A stretch of DNA of 64,000 nt from Ceratopteris richardii. Taxonomy: Eukaryota > Streptophyta > Polypodiopsida > Polypodiales > Pteridaceae. Positions 34,901 to 45,999 of this stretch are shown one piece after another. The stretch covers positions 123,703,664 through 123,767,663 of the forward strand of contig CM035423.1 in assembly GCA_020310875.1 (NCBI GenBank), in the 5' to 3' direction. The notes beneath the pieces were generated by a model. It did not search any database and was not told the origin of the DNA. It was given only the letters and a program-made list of their open reading frames with translations. Positions within the stretch are counted from its first letter, which is position 1; each line of letters starts with the position of its first letter. Position numbers and translations under genes: made by a program.

Positions 34901-35104
34901 TGGTCCTGCTAGGCCTTGAAACCAATGAGAATTACGATGAATCTTCTCCGTATATCCTCTAGGAGGATCATCGATTGGCATGGGTCCTGGAAAACCTTGA
35001 AACTCTGGTGGTTGCATCGTAGGATAAGATTCTGCGAGTAATTCTCCAATATTGGCCATTGGTGTGCTTGGGCCAGCTTCTGATGGTCCTGCTTCGGTTT
35101 GCAT
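31987..35104 (-). pseudogene. B ORF3: conserved accessory protein, broken
   Basis: N-terminal helical domain (35,104-34,103) aligned with A ORF3 through HSHWF-like, PKPDFYRCFYLVTTL, RICMQHFAFPAQDRF and NGCCALTRIIYMCLAYDLPI segments. A TAG at 34,526 interrupts it, and the frame also fails at 34,103. A proline/threonine-rich middle follows (33,832-32,513), then a +/-1 shift at about 32,515 in a C-run, then a coiled coil (32,499-31,987) with NMGLLRRHLAAAKEENQRLQ, near-identical in layout to A. The ATG at 35,104 lies shortly after an acceptor-like TTTTGTAG at about 35,135. Confidence 0.8.
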
Positions 35105-35334
35105 GATGACTGACGAGTAAATGGAAAAGATCTGCTACAAAAGATTAACACATTAGTATGGAAATTAATTATGATCCCCTTAAGGTGAGACCGCAATCCC
35201 TTTCCATAACCGATGTGTAACCCGTGTAGCCAAGTTTCGTGAAGTGATTGATGCAATGATCTTTGTAGAGCTGATGCAGGTCTCTAGACACCTACATGGT
35301 TCAGATTATGCCTATAATTCTTGATGAGCTTTTA
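35105..35334 (-). other. B spacer between the post-integrase protease frame and ORF3
   Basis: Non-coding on the minus strand with a pyrimidine-rich acceptor-like sequence AATCTTTTGTAG ending at 35,135. It corresponds to the 52,069-51,917 spacer in A. Confidence 0.5.
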
Positions 35335-37611
35335 TTATGCATGATGTGGGGTTATGGTGTGTGAATTCATACAAGGTTTAGTTGAGGGTGAATTATTACA
35401 AGGGTGGTGTTTAAGCGGGGTGGGAGAGTTGTTAGATAAGGGGGTACAAGAAGACGTCTGGATATGTTTCGGTATCCATTTCCTAAGAGTCTTTGAGTGG
35501 GTGGTGTGTTTCTGCTGAGGGACAAAAAGTGGTATCGGGTTTGGTGGTGTTGAGGGATGGAAAGATTTCTGAGGGGTATATATTACATGGCTTGAGGGTT
35601 GAGCTATGATACATGGTTTGGGTACCCAAATTTGCATGGGTGTGGGTCTATGGATAAGGTATTTCTTGGCGATCCAAATCTGTCGAGTATTTGTACTTGT
35701 AGAAGAAGATCGAGGGGACTTTGGATACTGACTCTGCTTCTTTTGAAACTTTGTCCTGTTCTTGTCTGTCGTGTTGCCAATAGGCTGTGGTTGCTATCCT
35801 TTTGGCACCCATATTTGTCTCGGGCCACTTGTTCTGTGATGTTGATATTGCTGCTTTCCTTGCCTTATCTGGTGGTGTCGTCGGTCTGGGTTCCTCTGTT
35901 GTGGTTGACTCGTTCGTGGTTGGGTTTGAGAGGTCCATTGGACGCTCTGCTTTGGAAAAGAAGGGAGATCCAACACTTGCGTGACCTGCCCATTAGGAAG
36001 TGATTCGTTCTTTATCTTTAATCTAGGCCAGTCCGCAGCAAGTTTGGAAGGATGAGCACCGCAGGGTGTTGTGCTCATTTGGCCGCTGATGCAACCCACC
36101 TGACTGTTGATTGTGTCCGTCTGCCCTAGCGGTTGGGTAGCTGCCCCTTCTAGTTTGCAGGAAGCCCCAGGGAAGATCTCCTGTCGTCCTTCGGATTGAC
36201 AACTGTCCATAGCCAAGCCCGAGTGGGTTGGTGTAGACGTAACATGACTGATGTGACCCAAGATCTCCCGGTCTTCCGTCGCATGCATTTCATAGGGTCT
36301 AGGGTTACAAACCTCAATCGGAATGCAATTAGGGAAGTCAAGCGGTATCACTCGCTTCTGCTCTGAGGTTCCAATTTGTATGGAGCCTTGTCTAAGATTT
36401 AGGTCCACTGAGTGATCGTATAGCCAATCTTGGCCAAGGATTAGGGGTTCTATCAGGTCGTCATCATGGCACACTAGTAGCTTCGCTGTCATGGTTACAT
36501 CCTTAATGAGGATAGGAAGGTCCACCTCACCCATGCAAGGGGTTTCCATGCCTCCTAGGCCTATGAGGTATGCCTCAATTGGCCGCATTTCTATTCTTGA
36601 ATCCTTATAGTGGGACCATCTAATAGCACTAGTCGCAGCACCTGAGTCAATTAAAGCCCTGAGCTTTTGGCAAGGGTTGCCGTGCTCTAGCCTGACTGTA
36701 ATGAATGGTCTCCTGTCCACTATACTAGGATGAGTGGTTGACTTTACTTGACACATGGCCATGGGATATCTGGGTGTAGTTTCCAGATGGTTATAATGTT
36801 CTCTCCCTAGTCCTTGTCTTCTTAACTTCATGCGTTTAATGCGTTCCATTGCTTCTGCCTGAGCTTCCGCTCGTATTCTATTTTCTTCGTCCTTACGCTT
36901 CTTTGCCAACGTGAGTCGTCTAAGCATATCCTCAGTAAGAGGTTCCTGATATAGCTTGACTCTACAGCCACTAATATAATTAGGCATTATATCTCCTTCT
37001 AAAGTGGCTAATTGTACTGCTCCACTTGTTGAGAGTCTGTTAATGATCATAGGTCCATAGCCTCGCTTTTCTAACTTACGTGCGTGTTGCTTTAGCGTAT
37101 ATACTAGAACTAAATCTCCTTCTTTTAGGCCTTTATCTTTCACATGTGCATCAAAATATGCTTTCTGTCGCTTCTTTGCTGCATATATTCCTGTTGCCGC
37201 CTTTAGCCTGGTTTCTCCTAATCATTCCAAGTCCCTTATTCTCGCTGATAATTCATGGCCGGTCCACTGATGTTCTTGTGCCACCTTAAGGGTCGGTATC
37301 AAGAAGTCCAAAGGAAGCACTGCATTCTGACCAAAAACCATCTGAAAGGGAGTTGCATTGAGTACGGTCTTGTAGGCCACTCGATATGCCCAAACAGCGT
37401 GGTGTAACTGTTTGTCCCAATCTGAACGTTTGTTGTTCACGAGTTTCGTCAGTACGTTACGAAGGATCTTATTAGTGCTTTCAGCCTGAACATTGGCCTG
37501 AGGATGATATGGTGCGGATTTCTTGTGAATCACCATAAAATCCTGTAACAAATATTCAATGACTTGGTTTAGAAAGTGAGTTCCGCGATCGCTCACTAAC
37601 TCTATAGGCAA
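35335..37611 (-). pseudogene. pol: B integrase core fused to a second retropepsin and IWVPK tail
   Basis: One frame from 37,611 to 35,335 with a TGA at about 37,222 and a TAG at 35,794. It contains the later part of integrase (SDRGTHF, QAESTNK) and its C-terminal domain, then continues without a stop through MAMCQVKS into a retropepsin-like domain: LRALIDSGAATSAI (about 36,640-36,680), a LIGLGG flap and LILGQDWL near 36,420-36,440. A basic, glutamine-rich tail follows with four spaced motifs: IWVPKG, IWIAKK, IWVPKP and KWIPKH. In A the same junction carries a TGA codon where B has TGT. Confidence 0.85.
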
Positions 37612-37633
37612 TCCATATCTTGTAAAGACATTC

Positions 37634-39148
37634 TCAAATAAGAATTTTGCAGTTGTGTGTGCATAGGGCTTGATGATCTGTAAAGAACTTGAATTTGTTG
37701 GCCAACAAGTAGTGCCTAAACTTCTTTACTGCGTAGATCATCCCTAATCCTTCTCGTTCCGTCGTGGTGTAATTTCTTTCTGCTGCGTTCAATTGTTTGC
37801 TCGCGTAAGCTATGGGGAGATCTATGTTACCTTCATTCGTGGGTTGTGCTAACACGCATCCTATGGCATAATTGGATGCATCCACATGTACATGGAATGG
37901 CTTACTCCAATCTGGGGTTGTCAATATAGGTGCTGAGCACAAGCGTCGTTTGAGTTCATTGAATGAATTTTCGCATTCATCTGTCCATTCAAAATTGGTT
38001 AAAAGAGAGTACAAAGGCTTGGCTATGATTGCATACATGTGTATGAATCTCCTATAATAACCGCAATGGCCCATAAATGCTTGTACCTCTTTCACATTAG
38101 TTGGTCTAGGTAATTCTGCAATTACTTTCACCTTTTCTTCATCCGTAGAGATTCCATTTTTTGACATAATGTGTCCTAGAATTTTGCCTTGTCTGACCAT
38201 GAAAACGCACTTTTCTGGGTTCAAACAAACCTGATATTCTCGACATTTGTCAAATATTTGCCTTAACTCTGGGATATGCGTCTGTATTACATTTGAATGA
38301 GCACATAAGTCATCGACATAAACTTCCAAACTCTTGCGTAAGAATTCCTTAAAAACATGACACATGAGTCGTTGGAAAGTGGCGGGTGCATTTGTTAAGC
38401 CAAATGGCATCACACGAAATGCAAATATACCCCATTCAGTGGCAAATGCCGTCTTGTGTTGGTCTTCTGGAGCAATGGCTACTTGATTATAGCCTGAGAA
38501 TCCATCAAGAAAGCTGTAAACTTCCTTGCCCGCAACTCTTTCCAATAGATGTTCTGTGATAGGAAGAGGATAACTGTCTCTAATCGTGGCGGCATTAACT
38601 TTTTTAAGGTTAATACACACACGCAATTTTCCATTCTTCTTGGGCACTACCACAATGGGAGATACCCATTCGGTATGCTCAATTTCGTAAATGAATCCTG
38701 CTTGTATCAAGCGATCTATCTCCTCTTTAATCTTCGCAGTGTAGTTATCATTATACGTGTACGGTTTCTGTTTTGTCGGTTTTGCATCTGGAGTCATAGG
38801 GATTCTATGAGAACATATATCTGGATCTACTCCTTTCAAATCTTTGTAACTCCAAGCAAAAACATCTCTATATTCGCGCAATAGGGCAACTAATTCTTCT
38901 TCTTCTTCCTTTGTCAAATCATGCCCTATGTATGTACATTTTTCTTCTTCTCCTTCTATGGCTACGATTATTTTCTTGGCTTTCTCTCGGTTGTCATATA
39001 CTTGTCCGTCATTCGCCTTCCTATTAGGCATTCGTACCATGATTCTTCTGTCTTCGACTTCATAATTTCTTGAAATTCTCGAGTACCTCAAATAAAGATT
39101 CTTCTTTTTCTGACATGGTTTCTTTCTTCTTTCTTTTCTTGCCTTCAC
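37634..39148 (-). pseudogene. pol: B reverse transcriptase and RNase H
   Basis: Open over 504 residues. RT motifs are intact: GVDPDICSHRIPM, SPIVVVPKKNGKLRVCINLK, FLDGFSGYNQV, MPFGLTNAPATFQRLM and YVDDLCAHS. RNase H begins HVDASNYAIGCVLAQ and runs to FFTDHQAL. There it jumps to integrase-equivalent sequence (TAKFLFENVF, out of frame), marking a deletion of about 1.1 kb that removed the RNase H end, both integrase zinc modules and the first catalytic aspartate. Confidence 0.88.
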
Positions 39149-41708
39149 TCTTGTTAGTCACTTCCGTGGCTAACCTCACCTCATTCGTAATTTCCTCGTG
39201 TCTCTGAGTGTGAGTCTCTACCTCGAAAAAATATTCTTCTTCTGATGCAAAGGGTGGGTCCATGATAATTGATTCTAAATCAAAATCACTTGCATCCTCA
39301 AATGCATCAGTGTTAGGTTCACACTCTTCTAAAATTGCATTGCACATGATTGGCTCTATCGTGAAAACAGATATGTCATAGCCATCCTCGTCACAGTGGG
39401 GTGTCCATTGTTCTTCATTGATGGCTACGTCCATGGTTGCTAGGATTTCTGCCCAACCATGGGGTTCAAACTCTTCGTCTGGGAATACTACAGGTGCATA
39501 GGCTGGATCTTGAAGGGTTCGTGGATGTTGTTCTGCACCTAAGGTCCTGGCTTCTAACCTTTCTTCCTCTTGTTTGGCTACTTTACACATCCATAAATGA
39601 GTATCCTCATGCAACCAAGAAGGATCTGATTCTAATGAGTGCACGGATTCCGTCTCTACTGGTGTCTTATGGATGGTATTCCATTGTATTGGGGGTACAT
39701 CTCGATGTGAATAGTCTTTAAGATTGACTTTGGTAGTCACTCCTAAATGTTGCAAGTACAAAGAATTGGTTCCCCAATCTTGTACAATTTGCAACTGACG
39801 CATGAATGGTCGTCCCAATATCATCTCATAAGCATGATTTTTTGCAAAGTCACAAATGGCGAAAGTATGCTCAAATTCTACACCACAAGTGGTGAGAGAT
39901 ATGCCTTCTAGTAAGCCTGATGGTTTTTCTATGTGTCCATCAGCCATTTGTAGCTTCATCCTGGTAGGTCTTAATGCTGGCTTACCCCAACGTTTCCATA
40001 AAGTGGTACCTATGGCTACTCCGGCTCCTGAATCTAAGATGGCTTTCGTGGTGTAGCCATGATGGGTTATCGGAAGATAAGTGTTACCTTCCTCTCCTTC
40101 GCTTACATCTCCGATCTTTTCTACGGGTATCTCTGGTACCTTATTTTGTGATCCTATTTGTGAGGGAGTAGTAGCAAGCTCGGGGAATTGATTTGCTACG
40201 TGCTTCCACAATTCTGGTTTTACCTTCAATAACTCCTCTAGAGTGAGATTACATTGTACTTTAGTATTCTTGATCACTTCCGTGTTTCTAGGGATTACTG
40301 ATTCTTCATTCCTCACTATTATCGTGGGTGCTCTCATACTAATAGACTTTGCTTCCCAAGATCCTGTGAACTGAGGTAATTCTTGTAAAGAATTAGATTC
40401 AAAAGCTGTGTGTTCACTCAGTTGTTCCTCCTCTACATCATCATAAATGGAGGGAATGTCTTGGGGAAATTGTTCCTGCAAGTCATCTATTTCTTGAATA
40501 GGAGGATGGGTTCCTTGTTCTTTTCTCCATTTCTCTTCTTGGATCTCTCTTAAAAATTCATGTGAGTATTTATGTATGGAAGACAAATTGTCTTGACTTT
40601 CTACATTGGGTACTTGAGACAGGGATGGTGCATTCCTTTCCTGTGTCTCTGGGACAATGGGGTTCCTATGCTGATCCTTTTTCTCTTTGCTCTCTATCAA
40701 GTATTCTAGCCTCTCCATTAGTCCTTGAAAATGTAATTCCGGTTTTGCCATGTTATTCCAATTAAGATATCTAGAGGCTTCGAACAAAGCTTGTGCTAGT
40801 TCTACCATCTTCATGCAAAGTTTAGTTCTCTCAATTTCTAGATCTGCTCGAGGGTAGGTTTTACTCATTTCAGCTACTTGAGGTCCTTCTTTTAATCTAG
40901 CCTGATATGCACGAAACATCATGTCTAGATTTTCTGGTATGGGTTCCGCTAAAACTGATCCTGATTTCTGAGCTGGATTCTCTTGATTCAATTCCTGTGA
41001 AGTCAATTCTAGGATTTTGGCTCTAGATTCCTTTAAACTTCCTTCCAAATCAGTTATCTTTTTACTCCATTTTCTCTTAATTCTTTCTCTAGAATCTTTC
41101 CAAGATTTCGTCTTTTTACTACTAGATTCTGCAACTTCACTAGTTCCGGCTACTTTCTCCTGATTAAGTTGTTGGTTCTGTAAGAGCGCCTGGGCTCTTG
41201 TTATAGCTTGGATAGGCACGTATGTAGGGTTGGATCCATCTGCGTTTTTTACAATACCTATCACATTGATCAGTGTCACATTCGAAGCGTTAACTGAGTT
41301 TTTAGGACAATCTTTGATTATGTGCTCTTTGCCACAATCGGCACAAAAGCCTTGTATGTTATAGTACTGTGATTGTCCTGCTATCGGGGGATGTGGACAA
41401 TCCTTTATGAAATGATCTCCTTGGCACCTAAAGCATGGTCCTCTAGGGCCCTGTGGTCTTTGTTGTCTCAATTGGGGTCGTGGATTTGGGTTTGTGTACA
41501 TCACATTAGCATAGTCTGGCTCCCAACTAGGTTCCACTGGTGGACTATCGTAATGATATGTTTCTACGTGTTCTGGTGACTCTGTGTAATATGCGGGTGG
41601 ACTATCTACATGAGTGGAGTCAAAACTGTTCGAATTTGGGTCACCCTCTGTGATCAAAGGTGAAGAAGGCACTAAGGCCCTACTTAGGTTCTCTTTTGCA
41701 GCAGCGCG
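39060..41708 (-). pseudogene. gag-pol: B Gag C-terminal half and protease
   Basis: An open stretch of 870 codons aligned with residues of about 680-1,720 of A Gag-Pol. It has two knuckles of form C-x2-C-x3-H-x4-C (CFRCQGDHFIKDC, CADCGKEHIIKDC), a charged helical segment, a protease with ILDSGAG and MILGRPFMRQL, and the acidic linker before RT. A frameshift at about 39,065 separates it from RT. The first residues have no ATG because the 5' half of Gag is lost at 41,708. Confidence 0.85.
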
Positions 41709-42521
41709 AAAAATCTAGTCCTTTACTTATAGATGGGTTCCTTGTTCGAATCGACAAGGATCCCATTTGTGTAGGAAAAGGTTGAGTTTATGAGATCTTG
41801 TTTAATATTTTGTCCATTTTCCCCTTTCACTTTGTTTATAAAATTGCTTAGCATTGTCATCTCAGTTTGGATTTCATTCATTTTTACATCCAAACTATTA
41901 AGTTCTTGATATATATTAATCTCATGTATTTCTTGTATGCCCTTCTATTTGATCCCTGGTGTGTAATCCATTTCTCTAACCCCTTCTATGGACGTGTAAT
42001 GTACTTCCTGCCTAGGAACATCTAATGAAACATTCCTATTGTTAAAGGATATTCCCTCCATGAATACTTTGGAACAAGAAATAATTATAATAAATGTTCC
42101 TAATTCAAGAAGGAGAGAAAAACGCAATGAAAATGGAATGCTTCCCCAACTCTATTTTCAATCCTCACTTCTTGTTGTAGGTTGGCTTGGGTCGCATTTG
42201 GAAAATTCATCACTCCAAAAATACATGGATGATCATTGATGGTGTGCATTGATTTGTTCTTCATGGATCAAGATTCACAAACATCCACCCTTCATGGTCT
42301 TGCAAAAAAAATGACTGAAGGCCTTCTTTGGAACACCTTTAAGCTGCCTTCTTCACTTCAAAAATGGTTGAAAAGGCTCTTTAAGGGTAATATGGAAGAT
42401 GGACTCCCAATGCGCAAACGTTTGGGTGAAGATGGGTTGAAGGGGTGCTTCAACAGGCTTCTCGAAACCCTACTCCTGCACTCCGGTTTGTAGAGAATCT
42501 TTGTTGTAGAGAGAAGCGATT
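41709..42521. other. Unassigned sequence with a possible decayed coding remnant
   Basis: On the minus strand, 42,127-41,720 reads across one stop as a peptide with YTSIEGVREMDYTPG and LNSLDVKMNEIQTEMTMLSN, helical in character. No family was recognised. A plus-strand open stretch at 42,236-42,493 is probably chance. Confidence 0.35.
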
Positions 42522-42534
42522 ATAAAAACCATGT
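42522..42534. repeat. Target site duplication of the short LINE copy, left
   Basis: The 13-bp sequence ATAAAAACCATGT is repeated at 42,681-42,693 and brackets a truncated L1-type tail. Confidence 0.85.
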
Positions 42535-42680
42535 GAAGTCATCATTAGGGGGGCTTCTTTATGGGATTTGGGGGTCCCATGGGCACTAGTCCCATTCACT
42601 TGTAACTTTTCTCCTTTATTTTTATTAAATTATGGGAGAATAGGCCAAGACCGAACTTCCTTTTATATAAAAAAAATGAA
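42535..42680 (+). mobile_element. 5'-truncated LINE copy (L1 family 3' end, 146 bp)
   Basis: Aligns with 19,030-19,150 of L1 (GGGATTTGGGGGTCCC, GGGCACTAGTCCC, CCGAACTTCCTTT) and ends in an A-rich tail. It is flanked by a 13-bp duplication. This is the usual product of incomplete target-primed reverse transcription. Confidence 0.88.
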
Positions 42681-43825
42681 ATAAAAACCATGTTCTCAAA
42701 ACCATTAGCTCTGTATAGCACTATTGTAAAGCTTCCTAATCTTGAAGATAATTGCTACCTTCTAAGAGTGAGAATATGTATCTAGCCATCAAACACCACC
42801 CATATAAATACCTCTAGCCCAATGGGTATAGGCTTTCCATGTGTCCAAGTCACATGGTTCCCAAAAAGGGTTTCTAAGCCAAGCAATCTCATGGGCTCAT
42901 ATGCAATCACATGAGATCACTTGAAAATCACACGGTTTCTTGACTTGAATTATTCAATAAGTAGAGCTTCACACCTTAGATAAAAAACCTAAGATTCAAG
43001 TCATTAAATTTCAATACAATTCGCAAGCACTCATAAATAAAACCCATGGGTTCTCCAAAGGTTTTTCAAGGGTTTACCTAGGAAACCCAAGGGTCTTGAA
43101 ACTTGAAATCTATGCAATCAACCTCAAATTATACAACCCAAGTGAATAAGTATTTTTCCCAAAATCATGTAGTGTGCAAAATTCCTATGGAGAAATTAGT
43201 TGTGAGAGATCCAAAAAACTGAGGGAAAAAAGGTTTTGGATTTTTTTTTTAGAAGTTCATGTTTTTCAACTAGCCATTTCAAGCAGATTTCTAGTAAAGC
43301 TAGTCACATCTTCTTTTGTGGAGAAATAAATTCAATACTTAGTTTATATCAACATCTATCAATTATAAAGTTTTTCTATTCCTATATACCCTTCTGTATA
43401 AATCAATATCTAGTGCCCAACTTCTTATTGACCTGAAAGAGGTAAATAATTTACATAGATTGTCCTGTTTCAAATTAGTCAACAGTCATCCAAGCTTACT
43501 TTTTATAGGGAAAAAAGTTCACTATCCAAAATACCCATTTTTCATGGCAGATATTGCATTGATAATAGTGCATTCCCTTCATTAAGGTTAGTTACTAATG
43601 AACACAAACATAATAGAACAATTTTTGTAATAACTGGATTATCATTTTTAATATACTTTAATCTTTCTCATGAATCATTATATAGGCAAAATAGAAAAAA
43701 TTATAGCTCTAGAACTGTTGATCAGCTAATTCCATTGCTTTTAATGTATAATAATATGATTTTAAAAAAAAATCAATAACTCATCTTCTTCTAAACTTTC
43801 TTAATCCGTTATTGAATCACTATCC
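42681..43825. repeat. Repeat R, copy 2 (uninterrupted at the L1 site)
   Basis: The first 13 bases are the right target duplication of the short LINE. The rest aligns with 12,059-12,746 joined to 19,168-19,730. It is uninterrupted at the position where copy 1 contains L1. No coding sequence. Confidence 0.7.
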
Positions 43826-44554
43826 TCCTATTCATAAGCACGCTCAATTAATGTAATTAGGATCCAAGTACCTCATATATACCTCCAAAAAACATAGACA
43901 TATGGTAGATATACGATGCTTATAGAAGGGTTTCGAGAAATATGGTTACCAATTTCAAAGGGAAAAGAAATATTTTTCCAGAGTAATTAACTTAAACTCT
44001 GTTACTTTTCATATATAAAGAATTATCATTTTCATCACCTCCTTCTAAGGCATCCTTGGTTTATATATTACATAGTAGTATATTCATTATCACATAGTCT
44101 AATGAAAATAATGGCAATGCTAAGTGACTAAATATCCTTCAAGAACCAGATGAAGACTGCATCAATATTGTAAGGAAAATGTTTAATAGGTTTCATATTG
44201 GACAAATACCCATTACTATTACCACATTCCTAATGCTTTGAGACATGGCCATATAGAACATGCCTGGAAGTCCATGTATTCATCAAGAGAACCAATGTTC
44301 ATCAAGGGGTAAATATCAGCATATAGCATATCTACATTTGGATGATGAGAGATAGAACTAATCATCATCAGTTTCTTTCAAAGTATTTCATTAATAATCA
44401 TGTTAATAACTCTAGAAAATTCTATGTAGCGGTACCTAATTACCATTATCAATCATGAATTGATAGAAGTAAAGGGATATATAGGTACAACCTTGTTCTT
44501 AAAATAGCTACATAATACTTTAAATAAAAATGATTTTTGGAAAGAATAGCATAC
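43826..44554. other. AT-rich unassigned sequence left of E
   Basis: No open frame or element signature was seen. It may be a continuation of R that is missing from copy 1, because copy 1 is cut near 19,730 by other sequence. Confidence 0.4.
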
Positions 44555-45135
44555 TGTTGACAGTATACGGGAAGAAGCAAGTACGGACACACATGCAGAT
44601 CTAGCACTAAGGCAACCCTTCATTTTTTTCAAAACCCTTACATCATTTTAAAGTGATTCTCATCACTAAAAACCCCTGTAAATACCATTTTCACCTTTTT
44701 GTAGCTCCATTTTGTACAAGCCGAGGAGTCCTCGAGCTTGAGGAGCCTTAGAAGTAGTTTCCTATCAATTTTCGTATTTTTTAGATCTCGTTTGAGCCTT
44801 CAAATAAACCCTGGAACCTAATTTTTAACTAGGCCGGACACTAGGTCTGTACAGGGCCAAAGCTAGTCAAAAACTATAAATAGAGCTAGAGAGCTCATTT
44901 TTGGGGCTAGCTTCTTGTAGTTTTGAGCTTGTATGAGAACTTTGTTGCAATCGAAGTGATTCCATTGTCTTACTCTCTTTGTTCTTGCCGTGTGTGCGCG
45001 TATGTGTGTATGTGTGTGCATGTCAGTGTGCTTCTCACCCACACATTTGTGCCTTCACTTGCTCGAGGTCTTCATACCATCCTCATGTCTTCCCGGATTG
45101 ACATTAAAGGAGGTGCTACTCATCACTGAGCTACA
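44555..45135 (+). repeat. E 5' LTR
   Basis: 581 bp, starting TGTTGACAG and ending GAGCTACA. It has TATAAA at 44,875-44,880 followed by a GAGCTAGAGAGCTC palindrome-like hairpin, the 41-bp conserved U3 block at 44,705-44,745, and a TG-rich tract (44,990-45,030). The boundaries agree with those of A. Confidence 0.88.
44705..44745 (+). promoter_or_regulatory. Conserved 41-bp U3 block (E)
   Basis: Contains CAAGCCGAGGAGTCCTCGAG and then CTTGAGGAG. It differs by one base from the blocks in A (47,407-47,447) and B (30,423-30,463), while neighbouring U3 sequence is diverged. CGAGGAGTCCTCG is a near-perfect dyad. It lies about 130 bp upstream of the TATA box. Confidence 0.7.
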
Positions 45136-45143
45136 CCAAATTT

Positions 45144-45162
45144 TGGCGCCGTTGCCGGGGAT
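45144..45162 (+). other. E primer binding site (tRNA-Asp)
   Basis: TGGCGCCGTTGCCGGGGAT is complementary to the 3' end of plant tRNA-Asp. It lies 8 bp inside the LTR. Confidence 0.9.
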
Positions 45163-45189
45163 TCGAGCTTTGAGGACGAGCGTGTGATG

Positions 45190-45396
45190 GTAAGATGTAG
45201 AGAGGACGCGTTGGAATGGTAAGTAGTAGGTAAATTTCCGATTTTTTTCCATCTCCATCTCCATCTCCATCTCCACCTCCTTCTCCACTACATATTCCCT
45301 CTTCCTTGTCATTCCCCTCATTTGTTGTGTGCGATTTTGAGAGAGAGAGCGAGCGCGTGCATTTGTGTTGTATGTTTTTTGCATGTTTCTTGCAGG
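45190..45396 (+). other. Candidate leader intron in E
   Basis: ATG|GTAAGA at 45,187-45,195 fits a splice donor and CATGTTTCTTGCAG|GTA ending near 45,396 an acceptor, with a pyrimidine-rich interval between. A has the same donor at 63,630-63,625 and a related TTTTGCAG further on. Inference only. Confidence 0.4.
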
Positions 45397-45595
45397 TACC
45401 AGCTCCATCACCATCTCCAGCAAGCTCAGCAGGTACAGAATCCTTCTGCACAGGCCCCGAGGCATCGAGCTCGAGCTATCGCGACACCTCGCAAACTTCA
45501 ACTAATCACGTTTCTGAGTGCACCACGACACTGCGCAGGCCTAGAACACCTAGGATCACAAGACAGAACCACAAATTTTGCCATAACTCGACCAA

Positions 45596-45999
45596 TCGCG
45601 ATACCTCACGAGCTATCGCGACACCTCACGACCTATCGCGACACCTCGGAGTATCGCGACACTCCCAAGTATCGCGACACCTTGAAGTATTGCGACACTC
45701 CCACCTATCGCGACACCTCACGACCTATCGCGACACCTCACGACCTATCGCGACACCTCGGAGTATCGCGACACTCCCAAGTATCGCGACACCTCGAAGT
45801 ATCGCGACACTCCCACCTATCGTGACACCTCACGACCTATCGCGACACCTCGGAGTATCGCGACACCTCGAAGTATCGCGACACTCCCAAGTATCGCGAC
45901 ACCTCGACCTATCGTGACACTCCCAAGTATCGCGACACCCCGACTTATCGCGACACTTCCACCTATCGTGACACCTCGACCCGACCTATCGCGATACAC
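45596..45999 (+). repeat. E leader tandem array, core TATCGCGACA
   Basis: About 21 units of 18 or 20 bp, each with the core TATCGCGACA (a few variants such as TATCGTGACA) followed by CCTCGGAG, CCTCGAAG, CTCCCAAG, CTCCCACC or CCTCACGACC. One isolated core lies upstream at about 45,477. It lies in the 5' leader between the primer site and the gag position. No coding constraint is evident. Confidence 0.9.

Larger units (their letters stand above)
29995..41708 (-). mobile_element. Ty3/gypsy element B: old relative of A, 5'-truncated
   Basis: Minus-strand order: partial Gag, PR, RT, RNase H, (deletion), integrase, second retropepsin, ORF3, ORF4, polypurine tract, 3' LTR. Homology with A begins near 41,708, about residue 680 of A Gag-Pol, so the leader, the 5' LTR and the first half of Gag are gone. 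Stops, frameshifts and a deletion of about 1.1 kb show it is inactive. It is diverged enough from A for domain conservation to be informative. Confidence 0.9.

Noticed and set aside
42236-42493. Small plus-strand gene of 85 codons
   Set aside because: Isolated, no homology recognised, in TE-rich sequence; probably a chance frame.
44985-45030. (TG)n/(CA)n microsatellite as an independent feature
   Set aside because: It recurs at the same place in the A, B and E LTRs, so it is part of the LTR, not a locus-specific microsatellite.
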